DNA of 64,000 nt from Platycnemis pennipes (GCA_933228895.1 OW121856.1:111017027-111081026); one strand, 5' to 3'. Counted from the stretch's first letter, positions 37,389 through 49,610 are shown. Translations and numbers: made by a program. Notes: generated by a model from the sequence alone, not told the origin.

Positions 37389-38394
37389 CCTCTCTCACCA
37401 CGGTGAAATGCGTGTGGAGTGGGGATCGTGTGTTTTCGAGAGGGTGGGGCGTGAGGGGGAAGGTCCGCTCGCTCGCGAAGGGACCCCAACCAACCGACCG
37501 ACCCAAAGCCTCGCTTTCCCACGAAGACGCGTGGGATATTTCGGGCCGCGGTGGCGCTACAAAACCGAAACGATCCCGATATGTATATTTTTAACGGTTC
37601 CAGAGAAACGAAACGTCGGGGAGATGAGATGGTGTGGGGAGAAACCCACTTTGGAAGGCATTTGCGTTCCGCGCGAAGGGGAGCGTGGCAGGGGGGGAGG
37701 GGAGGGGGGGGGGCGGAAGGAAGTGAGTGCCGATCGATCCCCCTCCGAGAGATGGACTCGCGTGCCGACGGACACACACTCTCCGAGAGGGAGTCCCGAC
37801 GCACGGCGCGCCGCCGCCGCTGAGCGGACGAAAGTAACGGCCTATTACATGTAATATGCAACCCGCGCAACGTGATGCACTTATTTTATTAAATAATATC
37901 ATTTTGCGCTGCTAAACCGCAGCATGTGTTTCATCAATCGATAGCTAAGATCTTCGGCTACAAATTCATGTAACTTATTTGGTGATGAAATGCCTGGCAA
38001 TACAACTTTTTGAATGTTTTCTTCAAACATTTTGCGAAAAAAAGTTGAAAAATACATAATGTAAAAAGTGAAGATAACGTTCAAAAAATAATCTTGATAA
38101 ACCTTTCACTTGTATGCATAATACCTACTTACTATGAGGAAAGTTTTCCTTTTTAATAAATTACAATCGATTGAGTTGGTAGATTACAATTCAACTAATA
38201 GACCTTCTAATTGCGGGTTTGCCTAGACGCACGAGTGAGCTACAGTCACTTTAGGCCGGAAGGGACGTCACGGGCGGCACACGACCGTCTTATATTCGAT
38301 TGAACAAATCGGTAATATTTTCCAATCAAGCGAACGTACACACGCCACACCTACATCCCACGATATTTTAGTTCCTGGCGAAAATGATATTCCA

Positions 38395-39350
38395 GTGGAT
38401 GCAGTATTTCTCCATTTCAAGACAGCTTTTGACAAGGTGTCTTATAGGAAACTAATTTTGAAATTAAAATCTCATGGGTTAGGCAGTAATGGGGTCGTGG
38501 TGGCCTAGTGGGTAGAGCTACTGACCGGAGGGTCCCGGGTTCGAATCCCGGGCAAGAGCCTTTCTGGACACCCCCATCTAAAATCCTGGCGATTCGATTT
38601 TCTGAGTGTCAGGGATTCTTAGGAAATCGCAGGTGGCCCAGGGAAAGGAACTGGCCTCCCTTCCCTGAATGTGTGAATTTCACACGCCATTGGCGTACTA
38701 CGGGGTGAGCTCTACTCTCACCTATAAAAACCAACCTTTGGGTTGAATCACTGAGTGAGATATTGGATATCCCTACGAAATCGGTTTAACGACCATGAAC
38801 GTGTGCAGCGAAATTCGGCAACATTTTAAAGGGACGATACGATAATTATATTAGCGTAACCAGTCTATTAATGAATTTAATTGGGAACCATTGTCAGATT
38901 GCAGGTTGAAATTTAGACATAATCATAAATTCGATTATAATATATTCAGTGATGACGTTAAAAATATTTTGCGAACCCCAACTCACTATGGTACTGGACT
39001 GGACCATAATCACAAATTTAGAGAAACTGATTGCCGAACTGACAGATTCAAAATGTCCTTTTTTCCTCGTACAGTTAGGGATATTAATAGCGGTACATAT
39101 ATCCAATACGAGTGAATCAATGTGTAGCATAGGTAGTTGCATGTTGGAGTAAGGACTTGAAGGTAACCCAACTAACAGCACGTTTTTGCATGCCTACTTT
39201 ATTATTATTATCTTTTTAAAATAGTGAAGTTTAGACTAATATATTAATACTAATCCTGTTTTATGCATGATATATAGTGCATGTTTGGTGAGTGTTCACC
39301 CCCTGCCACACACCTTTATGGTGGCTTGTAGGGTATCATGTAGATGTGCA
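38395..39350 (+). pseudogene. CR1-like relic split by a SINE
   Basis: The left part (38395-38490) reads VFLHFKTAFDKVSYRKLILKLKSHGLGSN. The right part (38761-39350) resumes far downstream in the element with YDNYISVTSLL and the C-terminal region, then the tail (TTCACCCCCTGCCACACACC, GGTATCATGTAGATGTG). The middle of the RT is missing. Closest relatives in the window are the 23.1 and 28.4 kb pieces. Confidence 0.75.
38491..38757 (+). mobile_element. tRNA-derived SINE, full-length looking
   Basis: The head GGGGTCGTGGTGGCCTAGTG has an A box (TGGCCTAGTGG) and a B box GGTTCGAATCC at 38538-38548. An unrelated body of about 200 bp follows, ending CAACCTTTGGGTTGAATCAC. A second, head-less copy occurs in reverse at 16021-16139, which confirms a dispersed family. 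Confidence 0.78.
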
Positions 39351-39720
39351 TCATACCCTGCGAGAGTGTGTGACAGGGGGTGAAATATCACCAAATATTC
39401 ACTGCCTACGTGAAACAAAGAGCTGTAATGCTTCTATTTCATGTCAAAACGTTAGATATGAGTAGCGTGTAACTAGATGGGTATAGAGGCATGCCTATAA
39501 ACGTATTCATTTGTATTCCCGAGCAACAAATAATAAAAACATGCTCCATACACTACAGACTACTCTAAAAGTATTTCCCCTACCCGTCCCTTTGCAATGC
39601 GGCCTATTATGTTCTCTTATAGTACGCGGGAAAAATGAAATTTTAAATCTAACGCTAAGACATTCCATTTCCCTAATCTTGTTTGCCTGATAAAAATCGG
39701 TATGTGCGTGACTTTTTATT
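39345..39720 (-). mobile_element. CR1-like 3' region, reverse
   Basis: CATCATACCCTGCGAGAGTG, TGACAGGGGGTGAAATATCA then ACTACAGACTACTCTAAAAG and CGGCCTATTATGTTCTCTTA parallel 32100-32440. It abuts the forward tail of the 38.4-39.35 kb relic, so the two tails meet head to head. Confidence 0.7.
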
Positions 39721-41980
39721 TATTTAAATTAAAATTATCCATTTACACCAACCATTCCTTACTCATGTCCCACGTACCGATGCTCAGGAGTTAAAAACGG
39801 GAATTATTCGACCGTCTGAATTCACTCCACTCCGATGACGGGATTCGATGCCAGGGCAAATGGCATTACGAAATACTATCAGACGACATCTTTAGCGAAG
39901 GTTAGCTAGAAATCGCCAAGGCTATAAGAGCAGTAAATGACGAATTGCAGGGGCGAGGGTTGGTGCGTTGAGGGAGCTAGCCTAAGGTGTAGGGAACAAG
40001 CAGCAAGGGATGTGCTAACTCAAAGCGTAACTTACGAATGCCATGTCGAATCGATTGCAGTCGGAATGTTACGAGAGGGATTGAAATGATCGCAACGCAC
40101 ATTAATCGAGTGGGGAAATTCGCTCCTTCCGCGGCGGACGGATCACGTGACCTCTCCCCCGAGGCAGCCAAGGCCGCGTCGCTGTCGTGCTCGAATGGAC
40201 TGCCGCCGCCGAGGAAGACAATGGCCCTCATGCAACGGAGGGAGCCTTGGCGATGGCCTCTTCTCAACTGACTACGCCTGCTTGTTCCACCGCTCGCGGC
40301 CCGATCGAGGGTTCCAATGCCGGAGTCGCCTCTGCATCCTCCGGGAACGGACCCAGAGCGAGTGGAATTCGCCAATGGGAGCAAGGCACGCGGTGATTCG
40401 AAGAGATCGGACGTCTCAAGGGAGAGAGGGGCGTCAATCAGAGCATCTGCGGAGTGAGCGATGCACAAAGGCTGGATGTAATTATGTCCCGTCAAAACTG
40501 CAGTAGGATCGAGCTCGAGTGATCGATTCCTACGAGCGCATCGCTCTGCTCTATTTCCGTAGGTTGAACGCCGAAGGATCGCCGGGAAGTTAGAAGGGAA
40601 TTTCAAAAGTGGGTCAACGGTGAGATACGTCGCCGCCGAGGGAGAAGTCAAAGGAGCGTGTGTGTGTGTGTGTGTGTGGTGCTGGAAGGGCTCTTGTTTC
40701 CCGGCAGGCCGAGGGAGCTGACCCACGGAGAGTCAGTCCCTCGCCCTGCTGCACGAGCTCAAACCTCATCCCGAGGCGAAGTTGAATGGGTAAAACACGC
40801 AAACCAATAAGCGTTGCCCAAGAGTCGGTACACACGCACGCTTGGAATAGATACACGGAAAAAGAATAACAGTACAAAAATACAGAAGTACAGAGCGAAG
40901 AGGAACGGAACTACAGTAAATACGTATATTCAGGCTCGATGAGTCAAGATGTATTCACTAGGGAAAGAAAATTGCCGGTCAGGCAATGGGGTCATTAACC
41001 ATATTTTTATCGGCAAATCTGATTGTGTTCGTAAAATAAAAAGATCCTAATTTTCCACTGTTCGATCATTCACATAGTCCTCGAGTCATAAGCGGCGAAA
41101 AATGATGCTGCTAACCGTTTCGCTTGAGTGGGCATGCAAAAGACTCGTACGTCATCCCTTCGTCCAATCGCAGCGCAGTTGCTTCGCCCAACCGTAATGA
41201 GGGACACACAGCGCCAAGGACGGGTGGGTTAATTAGGTGCGCCCGCACACCCACGAGTTAGAGAGAGTGAACGACGCAGGAGTGTCGAGGATTGATATAT
41301 TTTTCAAGTGTGTTGAGCGGAAAAATAAATCCAAGAAATCCATATTCACGACGGACGTCTCACATTCCAGGATCGTGATCATCGAGTCTCTCCTCCGCCT
41401 TCGTGTATGTACTTGAAGTGGACGGGAGACCTCCTCACCACCCACCCCTACACCATGCTCGCAGACGACGAATCAATCCTTGGAGCAAAGCGAGCTCCGA
41501 CATTGCACGGCTCGAAAGCCTTTCCTTCGAATGGTGGTGGCTCGCCCTGTTTCGCTGGAACAACTACGCAATGTTTTCTCACTGCCCAGCTGAAAGAACT
41601 GTCGCCATCGCCGTAATCCTCATTAAGGAATGGGGTCGCAGAGGGAAGAGGTGATACCCTTGCAAACCCTCGCGCACGTTGCAAAATACCGCTGAATTAT
41701 CCCTCCCACCAACCTATCACCAACAGAGTCCCCTGTACCCTTCTGGGATATTGCCCACTTGGGATTTTCTATTTATCCACCTTCAAAAATTCCCAGTTAA
41801 CGTTCAGCCAAAGACAAAAATATTCGTTATCGGCATTTAATACGACATTAAGAACTACTAGTTTATGACCTCTCGAGAATGCTTTTTTCAAGTTAACTTT
41901 TCACTTCAAACGGGATTGAAAGAGTTAATTCTCAAATTGTGTCCACTGGTTACACACCTCATTCAACTATTCTTCCACTT
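39721..41980. other. No recognised gene; GC-rich middle part
   Basis: A 249-codon minus frame (39977-40726) crosses the (GT)n repeat and is compositional. No domain or splice signal was convincing. Confidence 0.35.
40658..40678 (+). repeat. (GT)n microsatellite
   Basis: Uninterrupted GT repeat of about ten units in a GC-rich stretch. Confidence 0.9.
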
Positions 41981-41985
41981 CCTTA

Positions 41986-42212
41986 AGGCCGCTTTACACG
42001 ATACAATTTTTCGTACAATTTCTTGTACAAACTCTTGCATGAGGAAATCGTACCGTGTAAAGCGGCAAATTGTACTTGTGCGATTGTCTGAATGACTGAA
42101 CGGGAAATAGAACGTGTTCTAATTCCATTCAGACAAACATACAATTTCGTTCAGTCTATACAAGAGTTTGTACAAGAAATTGTGCAAAAAATTGTATCGT
42201 GTAAAGCGGCCT
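41986..42212. mobile_element. Harbinger-like MITE, copy 3
   Basis: 227 bp flanked by TTA (41983-41985, 42213-42215). Arms of about 54 bp, beginning AGGCCGCTTTACACGATACA, pair with few mismatches. It is the best conserved of the three. Confidence 0.85.
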
Positions 42213-42495
42213 TTAGACACTCCCAATGATAAGTCGTTTTCAGTTTTTTCAATCCATCTTATTTGTCTTTCTCCGAATCCATGCTGTAAGTTAAGACGTG
42301 GGAAATATCTAAGGTCTCGATATTACCACCGACATCCTCCTCTGACATGAACCCGGGTCATCTTCGGCTACTCTGCACCCCGCCACTGCTAGGGCGCACG
42401 GCAGAGGGCGTTAGGTCGCCATACATCGACTCGTGCATCTGGGGATCTTTCAGAGAAACGAACAAATAGGTGCGACACACAAGACAGGATATTTC

Positions 42496-42640
42496 ATCTA
42501 CATCTACACGATACCCTGCAAGCCACCGCGAGGGTGTGTGGCAGGGGGTGAAGATCACCAAGCATGCACTACCGACATGCAAACAAGCAACTATAGTGTC
42601 TCATGCAACTAGATTGTTAATATCTATAGTATTTGAGAGA
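42496..42640 (-). mobile_element. CR1-like 3' tail, reverse orientation, beside the intact copy
   Basis: It reads CATCTACATCTACACGATACC, GCAAGCCACCGCGAGGGTG and onward into the 3' UTR; it differs from the reverse complement of 44258-44394 at only a few positions. Together the two tails flank the 42.6-44.4 kb copy as an inverted repeat of about 140 bp. Confidence 0.82.
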
Positions 42641-42644
42641 GAAA

Positions 42645-44394
42645 GAGAGAATTCAAGAGTTAACAGGGCATATTCCAAAATTTTAACAGGAAATTGAGGA
42701 TAAATGATACCAAAGTCAACAGAGGATATTTCAAACTATATCCATTTCATGTCGCGGAATAGAGCAGCAGTTAAAAAGCATAAGTAAAAACAAAGCACCA
42801 GGTCCCGATCAAATTCCTTCCAGAGTTTATAAAACATTAGCTTCTGAAATAGCTCCCTATCTAGAAATAATATTCAATAAAACACTAAAGAACCACACAG
42901 TACCCAAGGATTGGAAAGTAGCTAACATTACACCTATATTTAAAAGCGGTGATAGGGAAGAACCTAGTAACTACAGACCCATTTCACTCACGTCAATCTC
43001 TTGTAAGATATTTGAGCACATAGTAGTCAGTTCGATCATGGGGCATTTGGATAGTCAGGGATTACTCATAAACAGCCAGCATGGGTTCCGGAAAGGTAGA
43101 TCTTGCGAGACACAATTAGCTTTATTCGTACACGATATTTTAGTCCACGGCGAAAGCAGTACTGAAGTTGATGCGATATTTTTAGATTTTAAAAAGGCTT
43201 TCGATAAAGTTCCTCATGACAAATTAATCTTGAAGTTAGAGAGTTTTGGTATAAATAAAGACGTTGTATGTTGGGTAAAAGAATTCTTAAGTGGGCGAGA
43301 GCAGAGGGTTGTCATAGATGGTATCATGTCGGACACAATCGAAGTCACATCGGGAGTTCCCCAGGGTAGCGTAGTAGGTCCGCTTCTATTTCTTTTATAC
43401 ATAAACGATTTGGGTACCGTAGTTAGTAGTAACCTTAGACTTTTTGCAGACGATGCGGTGGTGTACAGGGGTATATCAAACGAAGAGGACATGAAATCAC
43501 TTAGCAAGGATTTAGATGCAATTGAAGAGTGGTGCGACAAATGGCAGTTAGAACTCAACCTTAAAAAGTGTGTAGCTATCAATTTTTGGAGGAGGAATAA
43601 TTCGATAGAGCGATCCTATAGAATTAATAACACGAAGATCGAAAACGTTGAAACCGTAAGATATTTAGGTGTAACAATCACTAAAGATTTATCGTGGGGA
43701 AGACACATAAGGGAAATATGCGGCCGAGCGAAGAGAAAGCTAGGATTTATAAAAAGAGTACTTGGGAAATGTGATGAGAAGACAAAAGAGCGATGCTACT
43801 TTTCACTAGTTAGGCCCCACCTTGAGTATGCAGCCAGTGTATGGGATCCTAATGAATTAGGTTTGATGAGAGAACTAGACAGTGTGCAGCGTAGAGCAGC
43901 TAGGTTCGTCAAAAGGTGTTACGATAGGTTGAGTAGTGTATCAGAATTAATACAAGAATTAGGGTGGGAATCATTATCAGAGCGTAGATTAAAGTTCAGA
44001 TTTAATCTATTGCAGAAATTTCAATCGGATAGCTTTACTGAAGATGTTAGGCACATATTGAAAACACCAGCGTATTATGCTAGATTCGACCAGATAAATA
44101 AGATTAGAGAGATAGATTGTCGTACAGATAGATTCAAAATGGCATTTTTCCCCCGTACTATAAGAGAACAGAATAGGCAGCATAGGGAAGGGATAGGTAG
44201 GGGAAATATTTTAGAGTATTCTGTAGTGCATGATGCATGTATTAACCCCTCAAATACTATAGATACTAACAATCTAGTTGCATGAGACCCTTTAGTTGCT
44301 TGCTTGCATGCTAGTAGTGAATGCTTGGTGACCTTCACCCCCTGCCACACACCCTCGCGGTGGCTTGCAGGGTATCGTGTAGATGTAGATGTAG
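42645..44394 (+). mobile_element. CR1-like non-LTR element, 5' truncated, with complete 3' tail
   Basis: Reverse transcriptase frame plus 3' UTR. The tail (CACCCCCTGCCACACACCC, CGGTGGCTTGCAGGGTATCG) ends in TGTAGATGTAGATGTAGA at 44377-44394, the microsatellite-like end of this family. It serves as the reference copy for the other relics listed here. Confidence 0.85.
42708..44285 (+). CDS. CR1-like reverse transcriptase, open frame of 525 codons
   Basis: The best preserved retrotransposon frame of the window, open from a stop at 42705-42707 to TGA at 44283. Motifs in order: NKAPGPDQIP, WKVANITPIFKSGD, NYRPISLTSI, QHGFRKGRSC, AIFLDFKKAFDKVPHD, TSGVPQGSVVGPLLFLLYIND, LRLFADDAVVY (catalytic ADD), WQLELNLKKC, RYLGVTI, then the C-terminal SLVRPHLEYAASVWDP region and RRLKFRFNLL. 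These belong to the CR1/Daphne-like branch of non-LTR elements. It is 5' truncated: the endonuclease is missing and a frameshift occurs near 42755. No stop breaks the RT, so it is young or recently active. The conventional ATG at 43038 is internal to the domain and not a real start. Confidence 0.88.
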   Translation, partial: YQSQQRIFQTISISCRGIEQQLKSISKNKAPGPDQIPSRVYKTLASEIAPYLEIIFNKTLKNHTVPKDWKVANITPIFKSGDREEPSNYRPISLTSISCKIFEHIVVSSIMGHLDSQGLLINSQHGFRKGRSCETQLALFVHDILVHGESSTEVDAIFLDFKKAFDKVPHDKLILKLESFGINKDVVCWVKEFLSGREQRVVIDGIMSDTIEVTSGVPQGSVVGPLLFLLYINDLGTVVSSNLRLFADDAVVYRGISNEEDMKSLSKDLDAIEEWCDKWQLELNLKKCVAINFWRRNNSIERSYRINNTKIENVETVRYLGVTITKDLSWGRHIREICGRAKRKLGFIKRVLGKCDEKTKERCYFSLVRPHLEYAASVWDPNELGLMRELDSVQRRAARFVKRCYDRLSSVSELIQELGWESLSERRLKFRFNLLQKFQSDSFTEDVRHILKTPAYYARFDQINKIREIDCRTDRFKMAFFPRTIREQNRQHREGIGRGNILEYSVVHDACINPSNTIDTNNLVA

Positions 44395-44399
44395 AGATC

Positions 44400-47075
44400 C
44401 ATTCAAACGGACAGAAATTGTAGATGGAATTTGAATATTTTCCAAAAGGTGACAGGTGTACGAGGACGAAGTTAATGGCGAACACACTTGACGAATGTTT
44501 ACACAACGAAAGGTAAGTCTCATGGACAGACATGACTAGAGCGTTGTTTACTGACGGAATGAAAAATTAAAGGTAAAAATAGGTGATGTCGCCCATGGCA
44601 GCTGAGATTCGTAAGCAATGAAGCCGCAGAAAATCCAGAGGTCTTCGGAAATAAATTTCTGCAATCATCTGTCCCATGCATGAGCAGCGACTTCGGCTAT
44701 TATAAATCATTTCTTATTTCCAACTATAAATGAGTGAATATGAGCATTCAAAGACCACCAGACAATACTTTCCACAGAAAAGGGGCGAAGAAAGTATTTT
44801 GGAATAGTTCAGAGGAAAGTTTACCAGGAGAGATGTTAGAAACCCCTGCTTGTCAAGATGTCAACAACACCAAGGAGCACGTGGAAAACCAACAAGGGCA
44901 GTGAAAGGCAGTGACACGAATGTCCGTCATCGCCAATGACCTTTCAACAACGATGCCCAAAAAATGATGACAGATCATGCACACAGAGAGTTACAAGTGG
45001 GCACATAGTCACTGTTTTCCGACCGTTGAGGAGGGATTTTGATGGAATCCTTGTACGCCAAAGCTGCTTCCCCACGGTTACTTCTTATGAAGCATTCTTT
45101 TCTTCGGATCAGTATTTTTGCTGCCTCTCTTCGTCATATTAACCCTTCGTTTCCCTGCCTCTTCCCCGTTTACGCAGCATTACTCTTTCACTCACGGCCT
45201 CTACTGTCCCAAGTCACTCCGACCCCAACTAACGTCCACCACCAACCTCCTGCCCTCAGCAGCCACTTTCATTCGTCACCACGCACTTTCTCCATTGCCC
45301 TCACATCTCAAAATGCGCCCATCTCTTTTCATCCTCTTTCGCAAGAGCCTTGGTCTCGAATCCACATAACGACGAGGGCACAGTCGACAGTTAAATAATC
45401 GAGTGGTAAAGCAAGGTAATAATTCGCAGCGAGGAATGAATAGAGTTTAGTAGAGAAACTAGTTAGCAATCAAAACAGGTTGGCAAAAAGACTTCAGCAG
45501 TTATACGGCATCTTGCCAATTCAATGTGAAAGGTGCAAACTCATCCAGAGAAGGCGGAGGTTATTAGGCTCTTGAAAACGCAAAGTGCTGGGCTGATTAC
45601 CAACGAATGATGACAGAGAATAGAACAAGGAGGGAATTTCACGTTTTTTGGGAGTATTTTCGACGAACGCGCGTACAGTGAAAAGTACAGGGTGCGTCAC
45701 CGAAATCCTGCCAATTGAATAGCTTTTATAATCAAAAGTCTTTAGTTAAAATATCAGACAATTCATATATCCTCTTTCATGGCACTCGAGAGGTCTATAG
45801 AGAGCACAATATGGGATGCCTCCGCTTCGCGTCGCTTCGTTTTTCGTCGTTTCGTGATACGTCATTCGAAATATGACACCCGAGTTACGCTACTACGTCA
45901 TCTTGTTCCGCTATTTCGACACACTGATTTTTTACAAGATATTTATGATATAGAATATTTATAATAAATAAGAATGAAACGAATGTATCATTATACTTCT
46001 TTGAAATGGGATCTTGTTTGGAAACAGTGAAACAAAGTTTTTCATATTATCATTTATCGGTTATGAAAACTGATTTCGCTTTCCGTCTCGGTGTTTGGAA
46101 CCTAACTTGACGAAAAAGCGGAGACTCCTTGTAATTCAATGCATCTTTCATTTGCATGAATGGAGGCTTTCATTCTTGGCCGTAGAGAGCGCGCACGCAT
46201 GCCCTTGGTCTGAGAATTCCGCCGTGTAATGTAGATGATTCCAACGAAGGCAAAATAACGGTCCTTGGTGACGTCACACTGGGAAGCCGTGTCTTTTTGG
46301 CGACCCTTTAAATTACGCTCCATGCTAAGTCGTGTTCGAGGGAGTACAATCTGGGCTCTTTGGAGGCCGTAATTCCAGAATATCGGCGTTGGCTGCAAAC
46401 AAGTTGGAGACCAGAAGGCTCGGGAGGTGGCGGGGGGAGGTTAAGCGTCATGCTGGAAAACAACATGACCTTCGGGACGCCATCCACGGTTTCACCAGTT
46501 GGACGGACGCACAATTGACTCGCTCACACCAACACACTCATGGAAATGCAGAGCGACAATCGCCTCGGGTCCTCCACGATCAGTCAGCTATTGAATCATT
46601 TCGACGACTGCTGCAGTCCTCGCTTTACGTTCTTTTGAGTGACTTCTCGGCATACTTCATGGACTGTTCCGAGGTTGTTTATTTTAACTCATGGACGGTT
46701 GATTTCTGGGATGAAAAGAACAAAAATGTTTCCAACACTGCGCACCCAGCACAAATGCCCTCAGTGATCACCACAACTCTTCTATTTCGCTCTGCACTAG
46801 GTCACAACATCACGGCCATTCAACGGATTCAGGAAAGACATGATGGAACTCCTCCGCGTTGGTTCAGAAAGGAAAAGCAGTGGCGAGGTTCCAAAATTAT
46901 TTTTGAGGTTATGGCTGTTTACTGCAAGCATCCGGCTTTAGCATTTGTTAGCAATGACCTCTGGCTGAGGTAAAAGATGTTGGGTGGGAATTTTAATTGA
47001 AAACCGTACAGATTTTGGTGACGCAGCCTATACTTCTCTATGAGAGTAGCAATGATACAGAGGAATTTCAGGGAG
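44400..47075. other. No recognised feature
   Basis: A 213-codon plus frame at 46332-46973 has no recognisable domain, signal peptide or splice signals. Otherwise short frames. Confidence 0.35.
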
Positions 47076-47079
47076 GGAG

Positions 47080-47255
47080 GAACTAATGACAGGATTTATT
47101 AAATAATACCAGGTAAATGTAATGAGGAGTCGAAGCAGGGCTGTTGCTTTTCTCTTGTCGGGCCTCATTCAGATTATGCTTTCGGTGAGCGAGTGGGATC
47201 CAGACGAAATAGATTTGAGCACGGAATGGGATGGGGCGAAACGAAAGCCACCTAC
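47080..47255 (+). pseudogene. CR1-like reverse transcriptase C-terminal fragment
   Basis: The frames read GFIK, then CCFSLVGPHSDYA and, shifted, SVSEWDPDEIDLSTE, parallel to YFSLVRPHLEYAASVWDP of the reference. Short and frameshifted. Confidence 0.55.
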
Positions 47256-47259
47256 GGCT

Positions 47260-48700
47260 GTAAAAATTATAAATAATAAAAGGTAGGTTTATGGTAGGTA
47301 CATTATAACGTGCAATTTTCAACAGCTTTAGAAAAATTGCATGTTATAATTAACTGTGGAGAAGTTCCACGAGCTGAAGCCGGACACAACATTAGGTGAG
47401 TTGGATCGTAAAGAATAAAACAAAAAATGTTTGACGTCTAAAATGTTTTTTTCCATGTATATTAAGGCCAAGAATAGATCCATGCCAAGAAAAAATAAAG
47501 AATTCCCCACCATTACATCTTTCCCCAGTTTGGAATTTCACCAGTTCATGTCTTTACCTCCAAATGCCTATAATACATTTTCACAGAGAAAACCCCGCAC
47601 CGCTAAAATACGGGCAATGAAAATAAATGCGATTGATGTCACGGGATAATTATATAGGATTGACCTTGTGGGTCTTACGACGTATTTTGTATCAGTGCAT
47701 GGTTCCAATGTAAGACTCCGTTTTAAACCCTTAATTGTACGTCAACCGTCAGATGGTATGAAGGCTATGGCGTTTGTTGACACTCGTGGTCATCGAAGTG
47801 CATCAGACAAACATTCGACAAGGGAGTTGACGACAGAAAATTGCGCTCGTAATTATTTTTAAACATCTAAAATATTTAGCTGCCCATAGAAAACCAAATG
47901 TTTGCACATGCAACGCATAGGTTGCTTCCGGCGTCCCTCCGTTCGTTCGGCGTGTAACCACAAATGTCAGAATTGTGCTCCGTCTGCTGATAATGGTGTA
48001 AGCATAGAAGCGGGGCACTGCAAGTGAAAGTGCTTGGTTACCTTGGCCACTTATTTAACGAAACAACAGAACAGGACAGGTAGAGTAACTGATGGTGCAC
48101 GCGACGGCAGTGCGATGTCGCGGGCATACACCTTGGTTGCTGCGACGTGAGACAGGAATATGGGGGGGGATTCGTGGAAAAGAACTGGTAAGAAGAAGAC
48201 ACGGGAAAACTATCGCAGGACCATGAGGAACGACGCTGAAAGCGAGTGGACCGCCCTCTTCGAGCCGAGGATTCGGAGAGTGAGCAAGTGCTGAGAATGA
48301 ACGGCAGACGAAGTGGTGTTCGAGATTAGAGGCGAAGATCATACGTCAATGGACGAAAATCGTCAACGGCAGTGGTGTTGGAGTGTGGCAAAAAAAGGCC
48401 TGAGCGTGTCCACGGTAGGGATGGAGGAAAGTTCGGTGTCGTAGAGGAGAATGGACCATTTCAAAGGGCGTGCGAATGGACCATTTTTCATGCGGTGGGG
48501 GGCAGGAGTGCCACGATGAATGATGGATTAGCGTTACTACAACTCGTCGATAAATAGGGTCATTGCAGTCCACCCAAAATTAGCCCAACCAGAAGAATAC
48601 TCTTCAATTGGCTCATGATTTTGGAACAAAGAATACTGCGCATAAACAGAGCAGTCGTTTATTTCCGAGGGAAACACTTAAAAACAGCTGGTAGAGTTCA
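47260..48700. other. No recognised feature
   Basis: Mixed composition. Frames below 100 codons without motifs. Confidence 0.4.
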
Positions 48701-48708
48701 TACATTTA

Positions 48709-48971
48709 CCTACCGTCTATTTCCGCAGATAAGACGACCTTGAGATGAGACGAGGAGTAAATTTTCGTCAAATTTTTATAGTTTACGCATATACATGCAC
48801 TATTTAAATACACTGATTTGAAGTGAGTGTTTTGTTTTATTTTATAATGATTTTAATTTATATGAATTTCAATCTTTTTTTTTGTATCTGTCCTATAAGA
48901 CGACCCCGGATTTTGGGGGCCTTTTTTAATGATTCAACTATCGTCTCTTATCTGCCGAAATATACGGTAGG
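48709..48971. mobile_element. mariner-like MITE
   Basis: The ends CCTACCGTCTATTTCCGCAG and the inverse of CTGCCGAAATATACGGTAGG match with few differences, extend to GATAAGA, and are flanked by TA (48707-48708, 48972-48973). Inside is ATAAGACGACCCCGGATTTT, a motif shared by widespread short mariner-type elements. 263 bp, no coding capacity. Confidence 0.72.
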
Positions 48972-49604
48972 TACGTAAAGGTCGGTTCACATTCATTAGC
49001 ATTGGAATTTGCTTCGTCTAACGATTTTTAGAGTACATAGATGCTTTCTTCCACTGCCAGTAATACTACAAGTTCACCTTCACCATCATCGCAACTGGCA
49101 TTGACCAACCTCGAGATTGTGTGTGAGAATCAAGGCATCTCCCACATGGAAAAGTTCCTCCACTGACAATTATCGCAATGCGCCCAATCACATTATGATT
49201 CACCACCGTTTTATTTTAACATTCAGGGCTTTAGTTTGGAAGAAAGAAAATCCAGGAATTGACCTTTGTTACATAGGATCCTTCGGAAAAGAACTGCATC
49301 AAAGCTGAATTCGCAGCAATTCGGTTACCAAAACAATTGCATTTGCCGCAGCCATCCCCGAACAAATGCCGATGAAAAACTAATCGCCACCAGGTTGAAA
49401 TCCAACAACGGTTCTGTTGGACCTGATGCTTAAATTTCGAAAAAAAACAATGAGGGGAAATGCCAGAGGGTCGACCATTACATTGTCTATCAGACCTGGA
49501 GACTTCGAGGTGGACCTGGAGGAAGTAATGTGTCCGAGGGGGCGAAACCAACAGGCCGATGATGTCAGGGCAAGGCGGGTTTTGCAGTGAGCGGCGACCG
49601 AGGA

Positions 49605-49610
49605 ACTCAC
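49605..49610 (-). other. Splice donor of furin-like exon 1
   Basis: On the minus strand the sequence reads CGGACAG then GTGAGTTCC. It is a near-perfect donor placed directly after the conserved NLGQ of the prodomain, where translation beyond it loses all similarity to convertases. Confidence 0.85.

Noticed and set aside
37390..37870. Upstream extension of the RTE-like frame on the minus strand
   Set aside because: Only the part below 37388 resembles an RTE-like protein; the rest is low-complexity GC-rich sequence.
38491..38562. tRNA gene
   Set aside because: A and B boxes are present but the acceptor stem does not pair and the sequence continues into a SINE body.
39977..40726. 249-codon minus-strand frame
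   Set aside because: It contains the (GT)n microsatellite as a His-Thr repeat and shows no domain; likely compositional.
46332..46973. 213-codon plus-strand frame
   Set aside because: No family resemblance, signal peptide, promoter or splice support; kept only as a note because of its length in moderate GC.
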